In this document: piece by piece, positions 1 through 6,261 of the stretch | Numbering within the stretch: the stretch's first letter is position 1 | Layout: every line of letters begins with the position of its first letter | Origin: Desulfobacterales bacterium | GTDB lineage: Bacteria; Desulfobacterota; Desulfobacteria; Desulfobacterales; 4be13 | NCBI GenBank assembly: GCA_029934695.1 | Contig: JAOZLU010000072.1 | Coordinates: 2,018 to 11,327 of the forward strand | Length of the DNA: 9,310 nucleotides | Direction of reading: 5' to 3' | Translations under genes and position numbers: made by a program | Notes under the pieces: model-generated | Told to the model about the DNA's origin: nothing | The model's database searches: none | Seen by the model: only the letters and a program-made list of their open reading frames with translations

Positions 1-17
1 ATGTTTGGAGTGGGGAT

Positions 18-43
18 GGTGGGTTCCGCAGGCTCCACCCACC
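18..43. repeat. Short inverted repeat upstream of aapM
   Basis: GGTGGG at 18-23 pairs with CCCACC at 38-43 around a GC-rich loop, and the region from about 18 to 47 reads like the GGTGGGTTCCGCAGG-type intergenic repeat that I recall from many genomes (memory, not a search). There is no T-run after it, so it is not a convincing terminator. Positions 1-67 otherwise show no gene and no clear promoter; the gene upstream lies outside the window. Confidence 0.4.
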
Positions 44-67
44 CTACAGACCTAGCTGGAAAAAATT

Positions 68-1345
68 ATGCATGAACATACTGTGACAAAAAAATGGAAC
101 CCCCTTCCAGATCAGCCTCCACCGGTCAGAGATTTCGGCCTGTCCGGATGGCTTCGTAAAAACCTCTTTTCATCTGTTGGGAATACTCTGCTCACATTTA
201 TCGGCATTACGATTGTCTGGCTGACCGTACCTCCGTTTATCCAATGGGCTGTAATCAATGCAGCGTGGCTGGGGGACAGTCGTTCAGCCTGCGATCATCT
301 GCTTGAAGGAGAAAAAGCCGGGGCATGCTGGATATTCATAAAGGTGCGTCTCGGCATGTTCATGTACGGGTTTTACCCGGACCCTGAGCGGTGGCGGATC
401 AATTTTTCGTTATTCCTGCTGGCTCTGGGAGGGCTGCCGATATTGACAACGAGCCTGCTCTCCGAAAATTCGGGACGTGCGATGTATCTTGTTGCCGGCA
501 CTGTGATATGCATATTTTTTTTCGGGCCGATTCCCGGATCAGTTGCCGCCCTGTTTCTGGCCGGCCCTTTTTTGCTTTCCCTCATCCCGCTGACTGGAAA
601 AATTCCGCTCAGAGCCTGGGACTGGATATTTTTGTTCGCTGTTTATCCGGTGATCGCCTGGTTTCTCTTTGTAGGAGATATATTCGGACTTCCGTATGTG
701 GACACCCACCAGTGGGGCGGAATGTTTCTCACATTGGTCATCGCGGGGATCGGAATTGCCACCTCCCTGCCCATCGGAATTCTCCTCGCACTGGGCCGCA
801 GAGATTCCATGCCTGTCATAAAAACTTTATGCATCTGCTTTATCGAGCTGATTCGCGGCGTACCCTTAATATCTGTGCTCTTCATGGCCTCGGTCATGCT
901 GCCTCTGCTGCTGCCTGAAGGAACTCATTTCGACAAACTGCTCAGGGCGCTCATCGGCGTGGCCCTGTTTTATGCCGCATATATGGCCGAAGTTGTGCGG
1001 GGCGGGCTTGCTGCGATTCCCAAAGGACAATATGAGGCCGCACAGGCCCTGGGCTGGGGATATTGGAAAATGATGGGGCTTATCATTCTGCCCCAGGCAT
1101 TGCGGCTGGTAATTCCCGGGATAGTCAACACTTTTCTCGGACTTTTCAAGGATACCACTCTCGTTGCGGTCATCGGTCTTATGGACATGCTCGGTATTGT
1201 AAAGGCAGCCCTCGCGGACACTGAATGGCTTGGTTTTCCTAAGGAGGCATATATATTTGCGGCCCTGACTTATTGGGTCTTCTGTTTCAGCATGTCCAGA
1301 TACAGCATGAGCCTGGAAAAACGATTTCAGGTAAACCGGAGATAG
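68..1345 (+). CDS. aapM: Polar/general amino-acid ABC transporter permease, AapM-like
   Basis: This inner-membrane permease should pair with AapQ (3608-4768) and be powered by AapP (1582-2364) to import amino acids from a periplasmic binding protein. The 425-residue protein has a hydrophilic N-terminus, hydrophobic segments at about 38-60, 112-131, 138-176 and 184-204, and then a BPD_transp_1 permease domain from about 216 to the end. The EAA loop that docks the ATPase reads EAAQALG at 323-329, followed by ILPQALRLVIPG. The long hydrophobic region before the core permease domain is typical of AapM, which is usually near 380-400 residues, so this copy is slightly long. The ATG at 68 is preceded by a weak GGA (58-60). 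The gene is closely followed by a terminator and is not tightly coupled to aapP. The AapM rather than AapQ assignment is by resemblance and could be confirmed by alignment. Confidence 0.88.
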   Translation: MHEHTVTKKWNPLPDQPPPVRDFGLSGWLRKNLFSSVGNTLLTFIGITIVWLTVPPFIQWAVINAAWLGDSRSACDHLLEGEKAGACWIFIKVRLGMFMYGFYPDPERWRINFSLFLLALGGLPILTTSLLSENSGRAMYLVAGTVICIFFFGPIPGSVAALFLAGPFLLSLIPLTGKIPLRAWDWIFLFAVYPVIAWFLFVGDIFGLPYVDTHQWGGMFLTLVIAGIGIATSLPIGILLALGRRDSMPVIKTLCICFIELIRGVPLISVLFMASVMLPLLLPEGTHFDKLLRALIGVALFYAAYMAEVVRGGLAAIPKGQYEAAQALGWGYWKMMGLIILPQALRLVIPGIVNTFLGLFKDTTLVAVIGLMDMLGIVKAALADTEWLGFPKEAYIFAALTYWVFCFSMSRYSMSLEKRFQVNRR

Positions 1346-1369
1346 AGCTTTTAACGTCAGTTCACAGTT

Positions 1370-1388
1370 CCGCCTTCAGGCGGTTTTT
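1370..1388 (+). terminator. Rho-independent terminator after aapM
   Basis: A perfect CCGCC / GGCGG stem (1370-1374 with 1379-1383) closes a TTCA tetraloop and is followed directly by five T residues (1384-1388). An outer pair, CAGTTCC at 1365-1371 and GGAACTG at 1396-1402, can form a competing fold. It lies 24 bases after the aapM stop and would reduce transcription into aapP. The stem is short, so termination may be partial. Confidence 0.7.
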
Positions 1389-1433
1389 GCACCGTGGAAC
1401 TGACAATCTTTTTGTCAAACACTATAAAATTGA

Positions 1434-1552
1434 CTGATTATAACGGATTCAGGGCCGCAATTTCAACATGCCATCACGCCGGTATCTCACACAAAGGATT
1501 TACACATTCATTTACTTTAAGTTCAAGACTCCTCTGAATCCGTTATAATCAG
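1434..1552. repeat. 119-bp element with perfect 19-bp terminal inverted repeats
   Basis: CTGATTATAACGGATTCAG at 1434-1452 is repeated as its exact reverse complement at 1534-1552, enclosing 81 bases that contain no evident gene. The first 16 bases of the arm recur at 6116-6131, so this is a dispersed repeat and not a local hairpin. The size and terminal symmetry resemble a MITE or other non-autonomous element. I see no clear target-site duplication at the edges (ATTGA on the left, AAAGC on the right), and no transposase is in the window. The spacer between the arms is too long for a simple hairpin terminator, although the arms could pair in RNA. Confidence 0.75.
1544..1549 (+). promoter_or_regulatory. 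Candidate -10 box for aapP inside the repeat arm
   Basis: A perfect TATAAT lies in the right arm of the inverted repeat, 32 bases before the aapP ATG at 1582, and would give a leader of about 25 bases. There is no good -35: GTTCAA at 17-bp spacing matches the consensus poorly. Because a terminator follows aapM, aapP needs either read-through or its own promoter. This is an inference from position and hexamer only. Confidence 0.35.
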
Positions 1553-1581
1553 AAAGCATCAATATTGAGAGGATAAGTGCC

Positions 1582-2364
1582 ATGCCGGATCAGACTGCTT
1601 TACAACAGGCAACGTCAGAACCGATCATCATAATATCCGAACTCGAGAAATGGTTCGGTGAATTTCATGTGTTAAAGGCGATCAGTCTGACTGTGAAAAA
1701 AGGGGAAAGAGTTGTAATCTGCGGCCCTTCAGGGTCGGGAAAATCAACTTTGATCCGCTGCATCAACCGCCTTGAGACTCATCAGAAAGGGAAAATCACA
1801 GTTGACGGTGTTGAGCTGACAGACAACCTGAAAAACATTGATCATGTGAGACGGGAAGTCGGCATGCTGTTTCAGAATTTCAACCTGTTTCCCCACCTGA
1901 CAGTACTGGAAAACTGCACCATGTCTCCGGTCTGGATAAGGAAAGTACCTCTTGCGGAAGCCACCAAGTTGGCACAGAATTATCTGGAACGGGTAAAAAT
2001 TCCGGAACTTGCTGATAAATATCCGCCCCAGATTTCAGGGGGACAGCAACAAAGAGTGGCTATTGCAAGATGCCTGTGCATGAGCCCCAAAATAATGCTG
2101 TTTGACGAACCCACCTCCGCATTGGATCCTGAAATGATAAAGGAAGTCTTAGATGTTATGGTTGACCTTGCTGAATCGGGCATGACCATGATCTGTGTCA
2201 CCCATGAAATGGGATTTGCCCGTACCGTGGCGGACCGGATCATTTTCATGGATGGCGGTGAGATTGTGGAGGAAAATGATCCGGAAACCTTTTTTCACCA
2301 CCCGAAGACAGATCGGGCAGAACTTTTCCTGGGACAGATTCTATCACATGGATTTGATGACTGA
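1582..2364 (+). CDS. aapP: Amino-acid ABC transporter ATP-binding protein, AapP-like
   Basis: This is the cytoplasmic ATPase of the polar amino-acid importer, hydrolysing ATP to drive the AapQ/AapM permease pair. All ABC motifs are visible in the 260-residue protein: Walker A GPSGSGKST at 48-56, Q-loop Gln98 in LFQNFNLFPHLT, signature ISGGQQQR at 151-158 (Ile in place of the usual Leu), Walker B IMLFDEP at 171-177, D-loop SALD at 179-182 and H-loop His208 in VTHEMGFA. The length and the segment DPEMIKEVLDVM are characteristic of the GlnQ/AapP group. GAGAGGA at 1567-1573, 8 bases before the ATG, supports the start. The dehydrogenase gene begins 37 bases downstream, so the two are probably co-transcribed. 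Confidence 0.95.
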   Translation: MPDQTALQQATSEPIIIISELEKWFGEFHVLKAISLTVKKGERVVICGPSGSGKSTLIRCINRLETHQKGKITVDGVELTDNLKNIDHVRREVGMLFQNFNLFPHLTVLENCTMSPVWIRKVPLAEATKLAQNYLERVKIPELADKYPPQISGGQQQRVAIARCLCMSPKIMLFDEPTSALDPEMIKEVLDVMVDLAESGMTMICVTHEMGFARTVADRIIFMDGGEIVEENDPETFFHHPKTDRAELFLGQILSHGFDD

Positions 2365-2401
2365 ACCCATGAGAACCTATACTTGAAAGGAAATAAAAAA
2401 A

Positions 2402-3559
2402 ATGAATATCGGAATTCCCAGAGAGATCAAACCCAGAGAAGGACGGGTGGCACTTTTGCCCAGGCATGTAAACAGTCTTGCGGAGGCAGGCCATTCGGTA
2501 ATGGTGGAAACTTCAGCAGGCCGGCTGTCCGGCATGAAAGATCAGGATTATCGTGAGTCAGGAGCATGCATTGCCGGTTCGGGCAGGGAAGTATTTGATC
2601 ATGCAACTCTCATAGTGAAAGTCAAGGAAATCCTGCCGGATGAATATGCTTACCTGAGATCTGACCATATTATCTTCACCAACATACATGCAGCCCTGAA
2701 CAGAGAACAACTCGATCAGTTCTTAAAAGTCGGACTGACCGCAATTTCAGCAGAAAATACCCATCCTTACGGATCCCCAAACTGTGCATTGGCAGGGGAG
2801 ATCGGCGCATTGGAAGGAGTGCGGCTTTCACTTGCCCCTTATGGCGGAGTCGGACGACATTTCATGAGACATTTTGATCAGGATTCCTCATTCGCCGTAG
2901 TAATCGGCTTGGGAAACGTGGGACGCGGTGCTCTTCGCACCCTTTTATCATTAGGTGTCCGTGTCGCAGGTCTTGATATTGACGAAGGTGCAAGAAAAGC
3001 CGCTGCCATGGACTGGTTCAGGCATGACCTGAGAGTGGCTCATGTGGATGATCTGCCCGATTTTCTGCCGGATGCGGATATAATCATAAACTGCGTGTTC
3101 TGGCCCAAAGAGCGAAACGACCATCTGATTTCCCGTGATATGCTCGGAAAACTCAAATCCAATGCGATTATAATTGACATATCCTGCGATACTGCCGGTG
3201 CGATTGAAACATGTCGCCCCACCACATGGGACAATCCGATCTACGAAGTGGACGGGATACGCCATTTCTGCGTGGACAACATCCCCGGAGCCGCCCCGGT
3301 CGCATCATCTGCCGGATATGGAAATGCAATCCTTTCGCGGGTACAGATGATTGCCGATATCGGAGTGGCCGATGCCGCTCTCAAGGATTCATGGATACTA
3401 CGGGGGCTGACCTGTGCTGACTGCGAACTGATTCTTGAAGAGGCCGGAAAATACCAGAACAGACCGTTTATACCGGTTTCAGACTGGCTGAAAAAAAATG
3501 CCGGATTATCAGGCACGAATCAGCCTCAACAAAAAGACGGTCCGGAGTGCAAAAATTAA
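2402..3559 (+). CDS. Alanine dehydrogenase/PNT-family NAD(P)-dependent amino-acid dehydrogenase (divergent)
   Basis: The 385-residue protein opens like alanine dehydrogenase (MNIGIPREIKPREGRVALLP). It keeps residues matching the pyruvate and catalytic positions of that family: Arg15, Lys75 in KVKE, His96 and Asp263 in CDTAG. A Rossmann motif GLGNVG lies at 169-174, with Asp192 at the end of the second strand, which favours NAD over NADP. It departs from true Ald in several ways. The usual glycine-rich GVPGV loop before the Rossmann strand is replaced, the NMPGAVPRTS segment reads NIPGAAPVASS, and the C-terminus runs on with a CxxC (338-341) and a polar tail. The likely reaction is reversible oxidative deamination, or reductive amination, of an amino acid brought in by the flanking transporter. 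The substrate may not be alanine; other members of the superfamily include saccharopine dehydrogenase and carboxyethylornithine synthase. GAAAGG at 2385-2390 precedes the ATG. It lies between aapP and aapQ. Confidence 0.8.
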   Translation: MNIGIPREIKPREGRVALLPRHVNSLAEAGHSVMVETSAGRLSGMKDQDYRESGACIAGSGREVFDHATLIVKVKEILPDEYAYLRSDHIIFTNIHAALNREQLDQFLKVGLTAISAENTHPYGSPNCALAGEIGALEGVRLSLAPYGGVGRHFMRHFDQDSSFAVVIGLGNVGRGALRTLLSLGVRVAGLDIDEGARKAAAMDWFRHDLRVAHVDDLPDFLPDADIIINCVFWPKERNDHLISRDMLGKLKSNAIIIDISCDTAGAIETCRPTTWDNPIYEVDGIRHFCVDNIPGAAPVASSAGYGNAILSRVQMIADIGVADAALKDSWILRGLTCADCELILEEAGKYQNRPFIPVSDWLKKNAGLSGTNQPQQKDGPECKN

Positions 3560-3578
3560 GCGAAGCGTTTTTTTGCAC
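3547..3578. other. Inverted repeat across the dehydrogenase stop codon
   Basis: GTGCAAAAA at 3547-3555 and TTTTTGCAC at 3570-3578 are exact inverted copies, with the TAA stop at 3557-3559 inside the 14-base loop. The T-run is within the 3' arm and not after it, so this is at best a weak terminator. It could instead be an RNA processing or stability element between the dehydrogenase and aapQ. Confidence 0.35.
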
Positions 3579-3607
3579 CGCACAAATACAGCACAAAACA
3601 GAAAAAA

Positions 3608-4768
3608 ATGTCAAAACTGATCTACAATCCAAAATTCAGGGCATGGTTTATTCAGGGCTGTGTTCTTGTAATCCTGCTTACTCTGCTTGGTACGGGTGTT
3701 TACAACACCGTCCAGAATCTTGGCAAGGCCGGGATTACCACCGGATTCGGATTTTTGAATGAAACCGCCGGATTCGACATCAGCCTGAAACTGATTCCCT
3801 ATTCCCGTGCATCCACTTATGGCCGGGCATTTATGGTGGGACTGCTCAACACTTTGCTCGTTTCAGGGATTGGAATCCTTGTTGCGACCATCCTCGGCTT
3901 TCTCATCGGTGTTGCACGGCTTTCTTCCAACTGGCTTATATCCCTGATAGCCGCGGTATATATCGAAATCATCCGGAACATTCCACTATTGCTGCAAATA
4001 CTGTTCTGGTACATAGCAATTCTGAATCCTTTGCCCCGCCCCCGTCATGCCATGAATCTCATGGATACTTTTTTCTTGTGCAACCGGGGGCTGATCGTGC
4101 CGTCTCCAATATATGAATCAGGGATAATTGCAACGCTCATTGCCTTGGGCACAGCCATCGTCGCTTCGATTTTTCTTGTTCGATGGGCAGGAAAACATCA
4201 GAATAAAACCGGAAAACAATTTCCGGCATACTGGACATCTCTCGGGTTGCTGATCGGCCTGCCTCTGATGGTCCTGGCACTGACCGGATTTCCGATCAGT
4301 TGGGAAATACCGGTGTTCAAAGGCTTTAATTTTCGCGGGGGGCTGACCATGCTGCCTGAATTTATAGCACTCTGCCTGGCTCTTTCCCTTTATACTGCCG
4401 CATTTATAGGTGAAAACGTCCGTGCCGGCATAATGGCCGTGGACAATGGACAGTGGGAAGCCGCATTGGCGCTTGGACACCGACTCGGTGCAACCTTGCG
4501 GCTTGTCATCATTCCTCAGGCCATGCGGGTGATTATTCCGCCGCTGACCAGCCAGCACCTGACTCTGGTGAAAAACTCGTCTCTGGCCGTTGTGATCGGA
4601 TACCCGGACATTATTCATGTCTTTGCCGGCACAACCCTGAACCAGACAGGTCAGGCAGTGGAAATCATTGCCGTCACCATGCTGGTCTATCTGACCACGA
4701 GCCTGTCCATATCTTATGTCATGAACTGGTACAACCGGAAGACATCGGCAATGGGAGCCGGATCATGA
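3608..4768 (+). CDS. aapQ: Polar/general amino-acid ABC transporter permease, AapQ-like
   Basis: This is the second membrane permease of the Aap-type importer. The 386-residue protein has a first membrane segment at about 14-33. The periplasmic stretch GFGFLNETAGFDIS (46-59) that follows is a hallmark of AapQ/BztB proteins. The permease domain begins near 75 (GRAFMVGLLNTLLVSG) and is split by a long middle insertion, as is usual for AapQ. The EAA loop is EAALALG at 284-290, followed by IIPQAMRVIIPP and the conserved LTLVKNSSLAVVIGYPD. The length matches the family (about 390-400). The ATG at 3608 follows an A-rich stretch with no good Shine-Dalgarno, so translation may depend on coupling with the dehydrogenase 48 bases upstream. 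In classical operons aapQ directly precedes aapM; here it comes last. Confidence 0.92.
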   Translation: MSKLIYNPKFRAWFIQGCVLVILLTLLGTGVYNTVQNLGKAGITTGFGFLNETAGFDISLKLIPYSRASTYGRAFMVGLLNTLLVSGIGILVATILGFLIGVARLSSNWLISLIAAVYIEIIRNIPLLLQILFWYIAILNPLPRPRHAMNLMDTFFLCNRGLIVPSPIYESGIIATLIALGTAIVASIFLVRWAGKHQNKTGKQFPAYWTSLGLLIGLPLMVLALTGFPISWEIPVFKGFNFRGGLTMLPEFIALCLALSLYTAAFIGENVRAGIMAVDNGQWEAALALGHRLGATLRLVIIPQAMRVIIPPLTSQHLTLVKNSSLAVVIGYPDIIHVFAGTTLNQTGQAVEIIAVTMLVYLTTSLSISYVMNWYNRKTSAMGAGS

Positions 4769-4794
4769 CGGAAAAAATCATGCAGGAGCATAAT

Positions 4795-4823
4795 GTGCCA
4801 AACTGCACTCCGGATACTATAAT
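4795..4823 (+). promoter_or_regulatory. Candidate sigma-70 promoter P1 upstream of the binding-protein gene
   Basis: GTGCCA (4795-4800, 4 of 6 matches to TTGACA) and TATAAT (4818-4823, a perfect match) are separated by 17 bases. Transcription would start near 4830 and give a leader of about 100 bases before the ATG at 4928. The position just after aapQ and before a gene for a different importer fits the start of a new transcription unit. Confidence 0.45.
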
Positions 4824-4845
4824 TGTTCATGCTGATAATAAATTG

Positions 4846-4873
4846 TTGCAATGAAAAAAAAATGGTGTATAAC
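4846..4873 (+). promoter_or_regulatory. Candidate sigma-70 promoter P2 upstream of the binding-protein gene
   Basis: TTGCAA (4846-4851, 4 of 6) and TATAAC (4868-4873, 5 of 6) are separated by 16 bases. The -35 overlaps a direct repeat, AATTGTT at 4821-4827 and again at 4841-4847, exactly 20 bp apart. The repeat could serve as an operator, but this is speculative. Confidence 0.35.
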
Positions 4874-4908
4874 ACACTCAATTTTATTAACCGTATTTAA
4901 TACATAAG

Positions 4909-4926
4909 AAAGGAGTATAAAAGGAG
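4909..4926 (+). promoter_or_regulatory. Doubled ribosome binding site before the binding-protein start
   Basis: Two near-identical Shine-Dalgarno sequences occur, AAAGGAG at 4909-4915 and AAGGAG at 4921-4926. The second ends one base before the ATG at 4928, which is too close to be used; the first lies 12 bases away and is the probable functional site. No later ATG would keep the signal peptide. Confidence 0.55.
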
Positions 4927-4927
4927 A

Positions 4928-5956
4928 ATGAAACGATTACTTTTTATCCTGTCACTGGCAATAATTGTTTTTGCTGGCATGACACAAATTGTCCAGGCAG
5001 AAGGCCGGCTGACCATGTATTGCAGCGCGCAAGGTGACTGGTGTCAGAAAGCGGCTGAAACTTTTGGAAAAAAATATGACGTGAAAGTATCCATGACGCG
5101 TAATGGTTCCGGCAGCACTTATGCGAAAATACTGGCTGAGAAAGACAACCCCCGTGGTGATGTCTGGTATGGCGGCACTCTGGATCCGCATAGTCAGGCA
5201 GGGGTGAACGGATTGCTGGAATCATACAAATCCTCCAATCTTGATAAGATAGCAGAACCTTATCGCAATCCTGCCACCAGCAAAAAAAATCACTCCACAG
5301 GCATTTATATTGGCATTCTCGGGTTCAGTGTAAATACAGACTTGTTGAAAGATGCCAAACTTGCAATGCCGAAATGCTGGGCTGATTTGACAAAACCTGA
5401 GTATAAAGGCATGGTTCAGATAGCAAGCCCGCAAAGTTCCGGCACTGCCTACACTGCTCTTGCAACTTTCACGCAAATGTTCGGCGAAGACAAGGCATTT
5501 GAATATCTCAAAAAACTGCATAACAATGTGGGGCAATATACCAAATCAGGTTCAGCCCCGGGCAAGAATGCGGCACGCGGTGAAACCATGGTCGGCATTG
5601 GCTTCCTGCATGATCATGGCAAGGAAAAAGCCAAAGGCTTTCCGCTTGAACTGGTTGCACCCTGCGAAGGCACCGGTTATGAGATAGGAGGTCTGAGTAT
5701 TATAAAAAATGCGCGCAACATGGCAAACGCCAAAAAATTTGTTGATTGGGCATTATCCAAAGAAGGCATGGAAATTGCAGCAAGTGTTCAGTCTTTTCAG
5801 GTGCCCACCAATATTGAGGCGGCAATCCCGGCAGAAGCCATACGGGCTGAAGATGTTAATATGATAGACTATGACTTTGTCAAGTATGGCAGTGAAAAGG
5901 CTCGTAAAGCACTTATCGGCCGTTGGGTTAAAGAAATTAAGCCACTTAAACGATAA
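4928..5956 (+). CDS. Periplasmic binding protein of an AfuA/FbpA-like ABC importer (COG1840)
   Basis: This solute-binding protein should capture a substrate in the periplasm and deliver it to the double permease at 7224-9310. The 342-residue protein starts with a type I signal peptide: positive MKR, a hydrophobic core, and likely cleavage after VQA at residue 24. There is no lipobox Cys. The mature protein shows family landmarks: TMYCSAQGDWC, RNGSGSTYAKI, GDVWYGGTLDPH, IYIGILGFSVNTDLL, SSGTAYTALATFTQMFG, YTKSGSAPGKNAARGE and APCEGTGYEIGG. It has four cysteines (32, 39, 150 and 246), which could form disulfides. Members of this group have been linked to ferric iron, hexose phosphates (AfuA) and 2-aminoethylphosphonate, so the substrate is open. 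The gene normally stands directly before its permease; here 1.27 kb of unrelated DNA follows it. Confidence 0.9.
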   Translation: MKRLLFILSLAIIVFAGMTQIVQAEGRLTMYCSAQGDWCQKAAETFGKKYDVKVSMTRNGSGSTYAKILAEKDNPRGDVWYGGTLDPHSQAGVNGLLESYKSSNLDKIAEPYRNPATSKKNHSTGIYIGILGFSVNTDLLKDAKLAMPKCWADLTKPEYKGMVQIASPQSSGTAYTALATFTQMFGEDKAFEYLKKLHNNVGQYTKSGSAPGKNAARGETMVGIGFLHDHGKEKAKGFPLELVAPCEGTGYEIGGLSIIKNARNMANAKKFVDWALSKEGMEIAASVQSFQVPTNIEAAIPAEAIRAEDVNMIDYDFVKYGSEKARKALIGRWVKEIKPLKR

Positions 5957-5980
5957 ACAGGTTCAGGTTTTCTGATGCTG

Positions 5981-6007
5981 CCGGACGGGGTTTGCAACCC
6001 CGTCCGG
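5981..6007. repeat. Perfect 10-bp GC-rich hairpin after the binding-protein gene
   Basis: CCGGACGGGG at 5981-5990 pairs perfectly with CCCCGTCCGG at 5998-6007 around the loop TTTGCAA, 24 bases after the stop codon. No T-run follows (GATGTTTCAG), so it is a poor classical terminator. It could protect the 3' end of the binding-protein mRNA, or be a copy of a dispersed palindromic repeat; GACGGGGTTTGCAACCCCGTC-like sequences are familiar from other genomes (memory only). Confidence 0.6.
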
Positions 6008-6115
6008 GATGTTTCAGAAGTTACGGCTAAGTACAGGCCGTCTGAAAATAGCCTTTCTGACTCAGTTTTTCTGACCGGAAATTGGACCTGTTCCTGAAAG
6101 AGCAAAACTCAGGTC

Positions 6116-6163
6116 CTGATTATAACGGATTTCGGGGGTATTTAAACGCAGATACGCAGAGAT
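6116..6163. repeat. Repeat fragment: third copy of the 16-base core plus a CGCAG-type repeat
   Basis: CTGATTATAACGGATT at 6116-6131 is identical to the first 16 bases of the inverted-repeat arms at 1434-1552. Here it is a single arm, followed by TCGGGGG and then AAACGCAGATACGCAGAGAT at 6144-6163. The latter resembles the tandem CGCAGAGA-type intergenic repeats found in many bacteria. A related sequence in the opposite orientation lies beyond the toxin gene at 7094-7115. Confidence 0.6.
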
Positions 6164-6207
6164 ATGTCAGACTGAGAGAATACAGCACCCGGCAGAAACG
6201 GCTATGC

Positions 6208-6228
6208 AACCCGGTTTTTTCCCGGGTT
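6208..6228. other. Short inverted repeat upstream of the antitoxin gene
   Basis: AACCCGG at 6208-6214 pairs with CCGGGTT at 6222-6228 around a T-rich loop, 33 bases before the antitoxin ATG. With only TCTTATC following, it is weak as a terminator. It could be an operator for autoregulation, as is common for toxin-antitoxin pairs, but nothing beyond its position supports this. Confidence 0.3.
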
Positions 6229-6261
6229 TCTTATCAGCGTGAACTATGAAAGGAAATTTTT

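Larger units (their letters stand above)
5957..6261. other. Gene-free, repeat-rich spacer between the binding-protein gene and the antitoxin
   Basis: I see no convincing gene here. The stretch holds a perfect GC-rich hairpin (5981-6007), a copy of the upstream repeat core (6116-6131), a CGCAG-type repeat (6144-6163) and a CCCGG hairpin (6208-6228), followed by the antitoxin ribosome binding site. It looks like layered dispersed repeats and not a designed regulatory region. Confidence 0.55.

Noticed and set aside
391..918. 175-codon open frame overlapping aapM in another + frame
   Set aside because: Its residues (many His, Arg, Cys, Ser) look like out-of-frame translation of a membrane protein gene, and it has no domain.
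4118..4618. 166-codon open frame on the minus strand inside aapQ
   Set aside because: It is antisense to a well-supported permease gene, has no recognisable domain and a composition typical of an antisense shadow.
4834..4852. Possible Fur box (GATAAT followed by AAATTG and TTGCAA) upstream of the possible iron-binding protein
   Set aside because: Only the first hexamer matches the GATAAT pattern; the next two do not, so iron regulation cannot be claimed from this.
6037..6046. GCCGTCTGAA, identical to the Neisseria DNA uptake sequence
   Set aside because: It is a single 10-base match, with no second copy in the window and nothing else suggesting Neisseriaceae; probably chance.
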